NCBI GenBank assembly: GCA_027035575.1
Contig: JALVUQ010000086.1
Location: forward strand, 1 to 64,000
From: Desulfurellales bacterium
Lineage (GTDB): Bacteria > Campylobacterota_A > Desulfurellia > Desulfurellales > Hippeaceae
Length of the DNA stretch: 64,000 bases
Direction of reading: 5' to 3'
The position numbers and the translations under genes are program-made. How positions within the stretch are numbered: the stretch's first letter is position 1; each line of letters begins with the position of its first letter. A model generated the notes under the pieces. That model was not told where the DNA came from. It did not search any database and saw nothing but the letters and a program-made list of their open reading frames with translations. This document shows positions 18,605 to 27,472 of the stretch, in pieces.

Positions 18605-18989
18605 TTTTGTTCACCACCGTATCTGTTGTGTAGTTATAATTTTTATTTCTATAGTTCCAACTTATTTTAGATGCTATATTTTTATATCCTGATGAAAATA
18701 CGGTTATATTATCTATTATGGTAAACCTCTCGTAAAAGTTGCGTATAGCTTTAATCTCAACCTGTGTCAAAACTCCTGTAGGTACATTATTGTAAGGTCT
18801 ATTTGATAAATCGTTCACGTGATCACTCAAAATCTCAACAGCAGTGTTTCTGATTTCGTTTTTCAAGTTGTTATCCATCACAACCGCTGACAGTTCCATA
18901 AGCCCTGTTACGGACACACCTATAATCACCATAGCAACAAGAAGTTCAATTAAGGAAAATCCTCTATTTGACTTCGCATTTTCCAGCAT
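18597..18989 (-). CDS. PilV-like minor pilin
   Basis: A 130-residue prepilin with leader MLENAKSNRG^FSLIELLVAMVIIG, cut before Phe and with Glu5 present. The size and the TGLMEL/AVVMDNNLKNE segment fit PilV. The ATG at 18989 has GGGAGAG four bases upstream even though it lies inside the end of the FimT-like gene (26-base overlap), so the overlap is probably real. Confidence 0.8.
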   Translation of the reverse strand: MLENAKSNRGFSLIELLVAMVIIGVSVTGLMELSAVVMDNNLKNEIRNTAVEILSDHVNDLSNRPYNNVPTGVLTQVEIKAIRNFYERFTIIDNITVFSSGYKNIASKISWNYRNKNYNYTTDTVVNKNE

Positions 18990-19524
18990 TATACTCTCCC
19001 ATAGCTATACGACTTATATATACCTTGATACAATTATGCCTCGCAGGATAATTTATGTATAAAGTAAAAGAACCAAAACTCCAATTGCTACTTCTGGCAA
19101 CACCTTCATCTCCAAACATAATTACACTACCGGGTGCTATGCCGTTTAGCGGATATTTTAAGGTAACAGTTGTAGCATCTTTTTCCTCGGATACTCCGTC
19201 AAACTTGAGATTATAATTTTTGTCATCTAAAGTAAAAATAGTGTATTGAGTGGAAGAATCAAACCTTATTCCGTGCGGTATCCCCGTATTCATTGATTTG
19301 AATCGTTGTAGAGACAAATCACTGTATATTTTTGTAATTTCTTTTTGAGTATTATATTTTTTCATATATCTCGATAAATAAGGAACTGCAATAGCCAGCA
19401 TAGTAAGCAATATCAAAACTACGACTATCATCTCTAATAATGAAAAACCGCTTTGTCTATTGTGGCACACAGCTTTATCAAATCTATAAAATAGTTGTTT
19501 AAAACCGTTTTTTTTGCGCTTCAT
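18964..19524 (-). CDS. FimT/GspH-like prepilin
   Basis: A 186-residue prepilin. The leader is long and basic (MKRKKNGFKQLFYRFDKAVCHNRQSG) before the processing site G^FSLLEMIVVVLILLTML; Glu5 is present. The soluble part matches the FimT/GspH layout (PYLSRYMKKYNTQKEI, then beta-rich sequence). FimT proteins in some species bind DNA during uptake; a cluster of basic residues could serve this here, but that is inference. It starts four bases after the pilY1 stop. Confidence 0.8.
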   Translation of the reverse strand: MKRKKNGFKQLFYRFDKAVCHNRQSGFSLLEMIVVVLILLTMLAIAVPYLSRYMKKYNTQKEITKIYSDLSLQRFKSMNTGIPHGIRFDSSTQYTIFTLDDKNYNLKFDGVSEEKDATTVTLKYPLNGIAPGSVIMFGDEGVARSSNWSFGSFTLYINYPARHNCIKVYISRIAMGEYNAGKCEVK

Positions 19525-19528
19525 TGCA

Positions 19529-22500
19529 TTATTTCTCTTTCCATTGTATAACCTTATTAATAGGGGGAGGAGGCAAAATAAATGTCATACCGGCAGAGGG
19601 AGGAGGAGCTCCAACTATAGGGTGAAGCAACTTTCTTCCCTCATGAGAACCGTGCCCTTGCCCAAACTCTTCTGTTAACTTAATCTTTTCTATAGCACCG
19701 GTAGATAATTGCATATATAATGTTCCCTCAATATTTGTCGGAGTGCCTCCGTTACTGTAATTTACCATCCAAGCAGATGAACTTCCTCCAAAACCGCACA
19801 TATCACTCGTTGGCATAAATGTTGTATAAAATACCCATCCGTTTGTAGAGGCAACCGGGTCAGTAATCATCCTTTCCGAATTATAATTACCTTCGGAAGA
19901 ATTAAGATTAATATACCATCCATTGTTAATGTTATCAATCGAAGCGTTTGCATCATTGGTAACATTAGTTAAATCATTTAAATTCAATATTGATGTACAG
20001 TTTTTAATATAAACCCCATTTCCAAAACAAGGGTCCTTAACACCATATATTCTTCTTTGAGCAGTCGGGTCATCTTCCTTTGTAAAATATCTTCCTTCAC
20101 CGAAATAAACCCATAGTGTATTATCCTGTTTGTCTTGTAAAGTTCTAACTCCAGACGTCACAGGACCTATGCCGTCTATCAACTTTGAAACTTTCCAATT
20201 ATCAGGATTTACATCATCATTCGTAACTAAGCGTAAAATACCGCCATGCCAACCACTATTTTCGTATGTATATCCGAAATACACGGAATCATCTGAATAA
20301 TTTGTTCCTAAATCAACACTAGTTTTAAACATTCTTCCCGCAAAGGCATTTATATTACCCAGAACAGAATCAGAACTTCCGCTTAACCGTATTTTTCTTT
20401 TCAAATCACCGGTTTTCAAATCAAGAATATATAAGTATAGTGGTTGATGAACCGTTCCATTATAACTATCAGGACCTGATGCAAATACAACATACCAATA
20501 ACCGTTTTTCTTATTGTTATCAACATAAGTACCGTTATCAAGCCTTTTTTTTGCAGGTATGTGCACAATAGCCGGTCCTGTTGTAGTAAATCCTAAATCA
20601 TTATCACTAAACTCCCAAAGAACTTTTGGATTTTCCGGATCTGTTACATCCAATGCAAAATAGGAAGAACGTCCTATTCCTGTCGGGACTTTTCCAGTAT
20701 CATTTGGAGGATGGACAGCTCCGTCAGCATCACTACCACAGGCTCCACCCAAATTCAATCCGCCTATAAGTATCGTGCGCCAACTATTTACCGTTTTGGT
20801 TTGAGAATAATAATCATTTACGTTATCTCCCGGATATTCTATACTTGCATCTAACATATATGGGGTCAAATCAACATAATAAATATGACAATATTCTTTA
20901 TCCATATAGTATTTCAAATACGGCAAAAGATTTTTGGGTATAAATCCCCAAGCTTCTGACCCTAATTCCACATCAGCCGGCAGTTTTTCCAACTTAGCTA
21001 TATTACTGTTGGCTGCATTCAACATAGTAACTTTGCCGAGTCTGAAGGCATGAAGCATTCCATCATTTGCTCCAACAAACACCATTCCTCTGTTTTTATA
21101 ATCATCACTTTCTACAAATTCTTTATATGTTTTGTCGTTATATCCATACGGAGCATTTTTATAGTAATCATCAATGGGACTACCAGACAAAATTCTAGGT
21201 GTTGAATAAACTATATCTCCAAGCTTCCATACATGGGTATTGCTACCTATGGTTACAGTCCTGTTTCTATAACCTTCTATATCTTCTCCTCTTATATAAT
21301 TTATAACATCATCCGCTTGCGTCAAATTGTCAACGTCAAGATAATCCATTAACTTGGTAGCGTTTGCATCTATGAAGTTGCCCTCTGTCAAGTTATCGGT
21401 TAAATTATCAATATCCGTAAAAATTTTCCTGTTATCCGGGGGTGTTTCCCATAAAGACATACCGGCATCCCATAAGTATTTCACTTCCGAGACATTTTTA
21501 TCAGGTAAAGATGTATCAGGTATTCCGTCTCCGTTGCTATCTTTCATAACGTGAACCATTGTAGTATTTGTAGAATTATCAAAGAAAAATGAAATAGCAT
21601 AATCATTATAAAGATTTAAAATTTTATTTCCATCAGTATCTTCCCTTATATTTTGGACAAAAGGCCCTAGATAAAACCACATATTTTTTAAATTACCCAC
21701 CCAATTCATATTAGTACTATTATCAAAACTTTTCTTCGGGTAAAACAAGGCCTGCAAGACTACAGAACCGCTACTTTCATTTGTAGCAAGAATTGAAGAA
21801 GGCGTTCCGGAAGATGCCAGTTTTAATATTTCAGCAATGGTTCCTTGTATAAAATTTTCTATTAAATACCCGTCTCGGGCTCCGAGATAGTTGTCTGGAA
21901 TTCCATCTCCATTTTTATCCCATTCTGCTTGAAGATCCGGTTTTCCATCCCCATTTAAATCTTTAAAACCTCCGTATTTAGCGGCTGCTTCTAAAAGTTT
22001 CCGCGCCCTTGCACTCCTACCAAATGTATAAATAGTATATAGAGTAAGATTTTGTGTACCAGGAAGATTACTTCTTAAGTCTGAAACATGGCTATAGTAT
22101 GCATCACCCTCCAAATAATAAGTTCCATCACTGGATAAAGTGGAACACCATTTGGAGTCGTACCCTTCTTCATCTGCTATTTTATCCATCCAGGTTTTCA
22201 CATTAAAATTTGGGTCTGAGACAGTCCCAGTATATCCATAAAAACACGTCCCCGGCACATTCATATCCTTTGTAGATTCTCCATCTGTTATTAAAATAAC
22301 AAAATTTTTCTGACACCTATATTGAATAGGGTCGTGATTAGAATAATCTACTCCTGAATTGTAGGCTGACTGTGTAGCTTCAAAATATCTTATTGCTTCA
22401 TAGTAAGTTTCGGCAAGTGGCGTCCAATTATGAGGATAAAGCGGTGGATATCCTTTAGGCTTATTTGGATATTTATTCTTATCATATACATCCTGATTCA

Positions 22501-23344
22501 AATATAAAGATGCAAGATTTGTATTGTTGTCAGATATGTAACTAACAACTCTTCCTCCGTCTTTACGGTCGTCATCATCTTCATATTCACTGCCATGGTT
22601 GAAAACCATTAAACCGACTCTGACCTTTTTTGAAATCTTCTGCAAGATACCCTTAGGTTTACCGTCTATCTTAACCCTTATTGCGTATTTATCACCGTCA
22701 ACCTCAAACCAGAATCTATCATTCCTTGTTTTATTTGAACCGTCATAATCTGTGCCGACATAAAAAATTTCATCACTGTAATCATATGGAAAGTAGTTAT
22801 CAGACTCACTTTCTTCATATTTTTTCTTAAATTTGTAACCATAAGGATATAAAGAATCTGCATTCTTTTCTATTGTGTTAAACCCCTGCAGAAATTCATC
22901 ACTGCCACTTTTCTTGTAATTTCCACCAACCAGTATTTTTAATAGTATGTCATACCTTCTCATTGTTAACCAGTTTAAAAAATTGCCGTTCCAATCACCA
23001 TTTGAGTCTTTATAGAAATAATCATCACTGTCATTATAAAAGTATTGTGAATCAGGATCAAAGATACCGTAATACTTATGGCTTGAGTCGAACGATGTAT
23101 CAACTTCATATAGATGCAAACCTTGAGGCCAATAAGCCGCATATTTCATACTGCCTGAATTATCAACTATAAACAAAACATTGGGAGTGACCGAAGAAAT
23201 CAGAAAAGGTGGTGCAGCACAATAAGTGGACATGCTTTGAGAATAAGCTTTTAGTGGGAAAATACTTAAAGCTAAAAATAAAAACAGACATCCGACATAT
23301 AATGCTCTAAACATTTTCTTAATTATCATAATACACTTCCTCAT
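19529..23344 (-). CDS. pilY1: PilY1-like pilus adhesin/tip protein
   Basis: A 1271-residue secreted protein. A signal sequence (to about residue 36) is followed by a von Willebrand A domain with an intact MIDAS start, D61-x-S63-x-S65 in VDNSGSM, and ITDGES near 352. The C-terminal half (from about 640) matches the PilY1 beta-propeller, with GANDGMLHAFRLG and WRTILIGGLNLGG. Ca2+-loop sequences are seen at 462-470 (DLNGDGKPD), 476-484 (DKNGDGIPD) and 602-610 (DSNGDGIPD). It is expected at the pilus tip. The start overlaps the preceding gene (ATGA); an internal ATG at 23329 is an alternative. Confidence 0.93.
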   Translation of the reverse strand: MRKCIMIIKKMFRALYVGCLFLFLALSIFPLKAYSQSMSTYCAAPPFLISSVTPNVLFIVDNSGSMKYAAYWPQGLHLYEVDTSFDSSHKYYGIFDPDSQYFYNDSDDYFYKDSNGDWNGNFLNWLTMRRYDILLKILVGGNYKKSGSDEFLQGFNTIEKNADSLYPYGYKFKKKYEESESDNYFPYDYSDEIFYVGTDYDGSNKTRNDRFWFEVDGDKYAIRVKIDGKPKGILQKISKKVRVGLMVFNHGSEYEDDDDRKDGGRVVSYISDNNTNLASLYLNQDVYDKNKYPNKPKGYPPLYPHNWTPLAETYYEAIRYFEATQSAYNSGVDYSNHDPIQYRCQKNFVILITDGESTKDMNVPGTCFYGYTGTVSDPNFNVKTWMDKIADEEGYDSKWCSTLSSDGTYYLEGDAYYSHVSDLRSNLPGTQNLTLYTIYTFGRSARARKLLEAAAKYGGFKDLNGDGKPDLQAEWDKNGDGIPDNYLGARDGYLIENFIQGTIAEILKLASSGTPSSILATNESSGSVVLQALFYPKKSFDNSTNMNWVGNLKNMWFYLGPFVQNIREDTDGNKILNLYNDYAISFFFDNSTNTTMVHVMKDSNGDGIPDTSLPDKNVSEVKYLWDAGMSLWETPPDNRKIFTDIDNLTDNLTEGNFIDANATKLMDYLDVDNLTQADDVINYIRGEDIEGYRNRTVTIGSNTHVWKLGDIVYSTPRILSGSPIDDYYKNAPYGYNDKTYKEFVESDDYKNRGMVFVGANDGMLHAFRLGKVTMLNAANSNIAKLEKLPADVELGSEAWGFIPKNLLPYLKYYMDKEYCHIYYVDLTPYMLDASIEYPGDNVNDYYSQTKTVNSWRTILIGGLNLGGACGSDADGAVHPPNDTGKVPTGIGRSSYFALDVTDPENPKVLWEFSDNDLGFTTTGPAIVHIPAKKRLDNGTYVDNNKKNGYWYVVFASGPDSYNGTVHQPLYLYILDLKTGDLKRKIRLSGSSDSVLGNINAFAGRMFKTSVDLGTNYSDDSVYFGYTYENSGWHGGILRLVTNDDVNPDNWKVSKLIDGIGPVTSGVRTLQDKQDNTLWVYFGEGRYFTKEDDPTAQRRIYGVKDPCFGNGVYIKNCTSILNLNDLTNVTNDANASIDNINNGWYINLNSSEGNYNSERMITDPVASTNGWVFYTTFMPTSDMCGFGGSSSAWMVNYSNGGTPTNIEGTLYMQLSTGAIEKIKLTEEFGQGHGSHEGRKLLHPIVGAPPPSAGMTFILPPPPINKVIQWKEK

Positions 23345-23775
23345 TCTGGAATTCTAACAATTACAATTCTTTTAACAAGACCAAATTTATTTAACACAAT
23401 AATCACAGAATCATCTATACGAATCTTTTCCTCATTTCTTTTCTTGAGGCTTTCAAGACTCACTTTTTTATAATTGGTCTCCCCTTCACAATTGCCATAA
23501 CAATCACTTTTTATGAAAATTTCATACTTGTTTGACAATCTGAGCGTAACATATTTGCCGTCTATTTTACCCTTAACGGTGCTGTCGGTAAATGTTATAC
23601 CATTGTCAAAAATCAATTTACGTGCAGATACTGCACCTTTTAAAGATTTAGATTGAGATACGTTACATAGAGCAAGCACATAAAAAATAAAAAGAATATC
23701 CAAACATATAAGTTTTACAAACCGCTTTGAAAACCAATTCCAACCAACAAAATTATTCCTTTTAATATCAACCAT
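23341..23775 (-). CDS. Periplasmic protein of unknown function heading pilus operon
   Basis: A 144-residue protein not recognised. One hydrophobic helix near the N-terminus (about 19-40, LICLDILFIFYVLALC) looks like a signal or anchor. The remainder is beta-rich with a GxxT-type stretch, KSDCYGNCEGE (two cysteines three residues apart, perhaps a disulfide) and a basic C-terminus. I chose ATG 23775 over the TTG two codons upstream because AGAGG lies six bases before it. Its stop overlaps pilY1, so a role beside PilY1, for example in export or prepilin handling, is likely but unproven. Confidence 0.65.
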   Translation of the reverse strand: MVDIKRNNFVGWNWFSKRFVKLICLDILFIFYVLALCNVSQSKSLKGAVSARKLIFDNGITFTDSTVKGKIDGKYVTLRLSNKYEIFIKSDCYGNCEGETNYKKVSLESLKKRNEEKIRIDDSVIIVLNKFGLVKRIVIVRIPE

Positions 23776-23962
23776 TTCCAACCTCTAAAAAACAATTTAT
23801 TTTTATTAAGATATTACTAATATAAACGTTATCGTTCTCTAAATCATCGCAAAACAAACAACATGAAAAAATCAAACTTCTCTCCTCCATCTTATTTTAT
23901 TTAAATTTATATTATTTTTGTGAAAAAATCGTGAAAATTCTTTTTTTAACAATAACCACTCA

Positions 23963-24046
23963 ACTACTCACCAACTCAACCATTATCCGATTCCATTCAC
24001 AAACCACCAGACGCCAGCCACCAATCACTAATCACCAATCACTATC
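23963..24046. repeat. Intergenic tract with 7-bp periodicity
   Basis: The 316-base gap between the pilus operon and lysE has no gene. It is dominated by CA/CT-rich sequence. 24019-24046 is four tandem heptamers: CACCAAT, CACTAAT, CACCAAT, CACTATC. 23963-23978 (ACTACTCACCAACTCA) is the exact reverse complement of 63066-63081 at the other end of the window. The tract is degenerate elsewhere. Confidence 0.7.
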
Positions 24047-24072
24047 AACCTTTATTTTTTTTAATCAATTCG

Positions 24073-24078
24073 TATAAT
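24073..24078 (+). promoter_or_regulatory. Probable -10 box of lysE promoter
   Basis: A perfect TATAAT lies 25 bases upstream of the chosen lysE start. The -35 region 17 bases earlier (about 24050-24055, CTTTAT) is poor, so this is a tentative call. Confidence 0.4.
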
Positions 24079-24103
24079 ACGATAATTCTAAAGAGGTTTG
24101 AAA

Positions 24104-24718
24104 ATGTTAGATTCTTTAATAGAAGGATTTTTCTTAGGAATAGGCGCAGCAATACCCATAGGTCCGATAAACATACTTATAATAAACGAAGCTCTAATAT
24201 CTTATAAAAATGCCGTATTCATAGGGGCAGGCGCAATGAGCGCCGATTTAACCTACCTATCTTTGATACTTTTGGGTTTATTAAACAAAATACAAAAAAG
24301 TCATAATATCCTGGTTTTTATGGGCATTATGGGAAGCATTTTTTTGATATATCTGTCATACGGCATCTTTAAAACAAGAAATATCCTGCCTGAAATCTCA
24401 AACTCTCAAGCACACCAAAAAGGCATAGTAAATTCGTACTTCAAAGGATACTCCTTGACGCTTCTAAATCCCTACACCATAGGTTTTTGGCTTAGTGTTA
24501 CAACCTATGTGGCAACAAACGGACTTAACCCTATATTTACGGTTTTGGGTTTAATCTTTGCAATAACCCTGTGGATAACCATAATGCCTTTTGCCGTTCA
24601 TAAGTCTAAAAATATTATAGCAGCAAAGGCATTTAAACTTATAAATATAATATCGTCCCTCGTTCTTCTTTTTTTCGGCGTCTCAATGTTAATCGCATCA
24701 ATTTCTTTGATAAAATAA
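24104..24718 (+). CDS. LysE-family amino acid exporter
   Basis: A 204-residue inner-membrane protein with six hydrophobic helices. The N-terminal GIGAAIPIGPINILIINEAL is the LysE/RhtB signature (GxxxxxxPGP-like, here PIGPIN), and the sequence LLNPYTIGFWLSV in the middle is also typical. These proteins export amino acids or related solutes. I chose ATG 24104, preceded by AAGAGG at seven bases, over a TTG two codons upstream. It is a single gene, convergent with comM with a seven-base gap. Confidence 0.85.
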   Translation: MLDSLIEGFFLGIGAAIPIGPINILIINEALISYKNAVFIGAGAMSADLTYLSLILLGLLNKIQKSHNILVFMGIMGSIFLIYLSYGIFKTRNILPEISNSQAHQKGIVNSYFKGYSLTLLNPYTIGFWLSVTTYVATNGLNPIFTVLGLIFAITLWITIMPFAVHKSKNIIAAKAFKLINIISSLVLLFFGVSMLIASISLIK

Positions 24719-24725
24719 CCGAGTT

Positions 24726-26246
24726 TTATATCTCCCAGTCCAATACACGATAAGATATAGCCTCTTTGATATGGGTTGGCTTAATATCCTGAGAGCCTTC
24801 AATATCCGCTATGGTTCTTGCAATTTTCAATATTTTAGAGTAGCTCCTTGCAGAAAATGCGAAACGTTCAACAGCCAATTTCAAAATTGTGTTGGATTCA
24901 TCATCGAGTTTGCAGAACTGTCTCAGCTGTTTTTCGTTCATTTGAGCGTTGTGGTTTATAGGTGAATTTTTAAACCTGTTTTTTTGTATATCAAAAGCCA
25001 GTTCAACCTTTTCTCTCATTTCGGAAGAAGAGATAGTTGTTTTATTTTCCGAGCTTAAATCCTCATAGTCAACCTCAGGGACACTGACCTGTATATCAAT
25101 CCTATCAAGAATAGGTCCTGATATTTTTGAACGATACTGCTTAATTTGAGCTATCGTGCAGGAGCAGGTTTTTCTTTTGGAGCCGTAGTAGCCGCATTTG
25201 CAGGGATTCATAGCCGCAACAAGCATAAATTTTGAAGGGTATGTAACCTTATTCGCAGCCCTTGAAACGGTTATCTTCCCGTCTTCCATAGGCTGCCTCA
25301 ATACCTCTATAACATTACGTCTAAATTCGGGAAACTCATCAAGAAACAAGATACCATTATGTGCAAGTGTGATTTCGCCCGGCATAGCGTTGATTCCGCC
25401 GCCAATCATACTAACGTCGCTCGATGTGCTGTGAGGAGACCTAAACGGCCTTTTAAGCATAATGGGGCTGTCTTTATCAAGCAGACCCATAATGCTGTAA
25501 ATCTTGGTGGTTTCAAGAATTTCGCTCTCTGTCATATCAGGCATAATCGTAGGCAAGCGTTTTGCTATCATACTTTTGCCGACACCCGGAGAACCTATCA
25601 ACAACATATTATGAAAACCCGAAACGGAAATCAGCGCAGCTCTTTTAACCTTGGCTTGCCCTTTTATATCTGAAAAATCAACCTCATATAAACCTTTTTT
25701 ATTAAAAGATAAGCCAACATCACTTTTTGCTTGTTCTTGTTCCAAAGTGCCGTTTAAAAAGTTTACAACCTCAAGAAAAGTTGAGAATCCGTAGGTTTCC
25801 GCCCCGCTAATCGCACCCTCTTTTTCATTTTCTTTGCTAACTATCAACTTAAGATTGTTCTTTTTTGCAAAAACACCTATGGGGAAGATACCCTTTGTAG
25901 ATTTCAAGCGTCCGTCAAGTGACAGCTCTGCTGCAAATACATACCCCTCAAAAGAAGGAATATCGACACCTGAAATATGAGCCAAGCCCAAAGCTATGGG
26001 CAAATCAAAGTATGAGCCTATTTTCTTTAAATCTGCCGGTGCGAGATTTATGGTAATCTTTTTGGGCGGCAGTTTAACAGAGCTGTTAGCCAAGGCGTGC
26101 AAAGCTCTGTCTTTACTCTCCTTTGCAGCCCCTTGAGCCAAGCCTATTATATTTATCGACGGCAAGCCCCTTGCGGCATCTATCTCAACATCAACATCAA
26201 AAGCCTCTATGCCGACAACTATTGCGCTTTTGAGCTTTGTGAACAT
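24726..26246 (-). CDS. comM: ComM/YifB-type AAA+ ATPase (Mg-chelatase-like)
   Basis: A 506-residue protein with an N-terminal Lon-like ChlI domain (about 1-170, INLAPADLKKIGSYFDLPIAL), a central Mg-chelatase AAA+ domain and a C-terminal part. Walker A is GSPGVGKSM near residue 220, with LFLDEFPEF as Walker B, followed by AAMNPCKCGYYG. ComM is a hexameric helicase that promotes branch migration when DNA taken up by natural transformation is integrated. The nearby type IV minor-pilin operon makes that role plausible here. Confidence 0.94.
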   Translation of the reverse strand: MFTKLKSAIVVGIEAFDVDVEIDAARGLPSINIIGLAQGAAKESKDRALHALANSSVKLPPKKITINLAPADLKKIGSYFDLPIALGLAHISGVDIPSFEGYVFAAELSLDGRLKSTKGIFPIGVFAKKNNLKLIVSKENEKEGAISGAETYGFSTFLEVVNFLNGTLEQEQAKSDVGLSFNKKGLYEVDFSDIKGQAKVKRAALISVSGFHNMLLIGSPGVGKSMIAKRLPTIMPDMTESEILETTKIYSIMGLLDKDSPIMLKRPFRSPHSTSSDVSMIGGGINAMPGEITLAHNGILFLDEFPEFRRNVIEVLRQPMEDGKITVSRAANKVTYPSKFMLVAAMNPCKCGYYGSKRKTCSCTIAQIKQYRSKISGPILDRIDIQVSVPEVDYEDLSSENKTTISSSEMREKVELAFDIQKNRFKNSPINHNAQMNEKQLRQFCKLDDESNTILKLAVERFAFSARSYSKILKIARTIADIEGSQDIKPTHIKEAISYRVLDWEI

Positions 26247-26247
26247 C

Positions 26248-27471
26248 TTAATGCGTTTTTATGCTGACAACCGGAGAAGACTTGCTCTCCTGCCCATACT
26301 TATCAACAGACTTAACCCAATAGTAATAGGTTGTATTCGGTGATACGCTGCTGTCTATATACTGCGTTTTGTTTGTGTCTGCTATCTTTTTTGTGATAAT
26401 GAGATAATATCTTCTGAAAACTTCATAAGAAACCGTATCGGGGGAGCCTTTATCCCAGGTTATTAAAACGGAGCCGTCACTTAACTGACTGACCTTAATG
26501 CCTTTTGGCGGAAGGGGAAGCGGCTTTGTTTTTACTGCTTTAATCTCTTTGGAATCGCTTTCTATCCCGTCTTTATCAACAGCATTAACCTTGTAGTAGT
26601 ATGTTGTTCCGGGCGCCAATCCGCTGTCCAAATAGGTTAGTTTTGAGGAGCTCACCTCTCCGATTAAAGATAGGGAATCGGGGTCTGTGCCTCTATAAAT
26701 TCTATATTTAACAACGTCTGCGTTAAGGCTGGGCCACCAGCTTATAAGCAGTTTCCCAGCTCCTGCAACCTGCCCTGCTATGTTTCTTGGGGCAAGCGGT
26801 TTAAATTTCGTCGTTGCTTTTGCATAGGCAAGTATATCTCCCTCTACTCCGTCGTAGTTTACGGATGTAACCGAATAGTAATAGGTAGAGCCGTCTTTTA
26901 GATTTTTATCCACATAAAAATTATTCAAATGTCCCGATACGTGCCCTATCTTTTTAAACGGACCCTTCGGCGAAAGACTTCTATAGACATTGTAGGCTAT
27001 AACGCTTTTATCGCTGACAGGCTCCCACTTTATTGCAACCATCCTCGGAAGTCCGCTTTGAGCCGTTATCTTTGTAGGCGATTTAGGTGGAGGAGCAGTA
27101 TGCCCGACAACAACAGGACTCGAAGGACCTATTCCCTGCTTGTTATAAACCACAATCTTGTAAAAATAGTCCGTATTATCTCCGAGATGCTTTAAAAAAC
27201 CGCCGGTGTCAAGATAAGATGTTTTAAATCTGTCCTTTATTGTCGTCAACTCCTTAAACGGACCGCTTGAACTTGGCGCTCTGTAGATGATATAACCCTC
27301 CACGCGAGGGTCTTTAACGGCTGACCAGGAGAGATTAACGCTTCTTATACCGCCCTGTGCGCTGAAGTTTTGAACGACCGGAAGAGAAGTTATAACGGTT
27401 TTTTGTGTTTGCAAAGTGGAGCAGGATGCCATAAACACCAAAACAGCGAGAAACAGAAAAAGTTTTTTCAT
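26248..27471 (-). CDS. Lipoprotein with four fibronectin type III domains
   Basis: A 407-residue surface or periplasmic lipoprotein. The lipobox is MASC at residues 14-17 after a hydrophobic leader. Four FN3-like units follow at about 36-130, 131-230, 231-322 and 323-407; each has a Trp in the first half and repeats of the kind SYLDTGG/FYVDKNL, GTTYYYKVNAVD, NTTYYYWVKSVD. FN3 arrays act in binding polysaccharides or proteins. It lies one base from comM and rluD on each side. The ligand is unknown. Confidence 0.88.
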   Translation of the reverse strand: MKKLFLFLAVLVFMASCSTLQTQKTVITSLPVVQNFSAQGGIRSVNLSWSAVKDPRVEGYIIYRAPSSSGPFKELTTIKDRFKTSYLDTGGFLKHLGDNTDYFYKIVVYNKQGIGPSSPVVVGHTAPPPKSPTKITAQSGLPRMVAIKWEPVSDKSVIAYNVYRSLSPKGPFKKIGHVSGHLNNFYVDKNLKDGSTYYYSVTSVNYDGVEGDILAYAKATTKFKPLAPRNIAGQVAGAGKLLISWWPSLNADVVKYRIYRGTDPDSLSLIGEVSSSKLTYLDSGLAPGTTYYYKVNAVDKDGIESDSKEIKAVKTKPLPLPPKGIKVSQLSDGSVLITWDKGSPDTVSYEVFRRYYLIITKKIADTNKTQYIDSSVSPNTTYYYWVKSVDKYGQESKSSPVVSIKTH

Positions 27472-27472
27472 T

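Noticed and set aside
18964-18989. Sequencing frameshift merging the FimT-like and PilV-like genes
   Set aside because: Each has its own prepilin leader, and PilV has its own ribosome site inside the overlap.
24019-24046. CRISPR array
   Set aside because: The repeated unit is only seven bases with no spacers.
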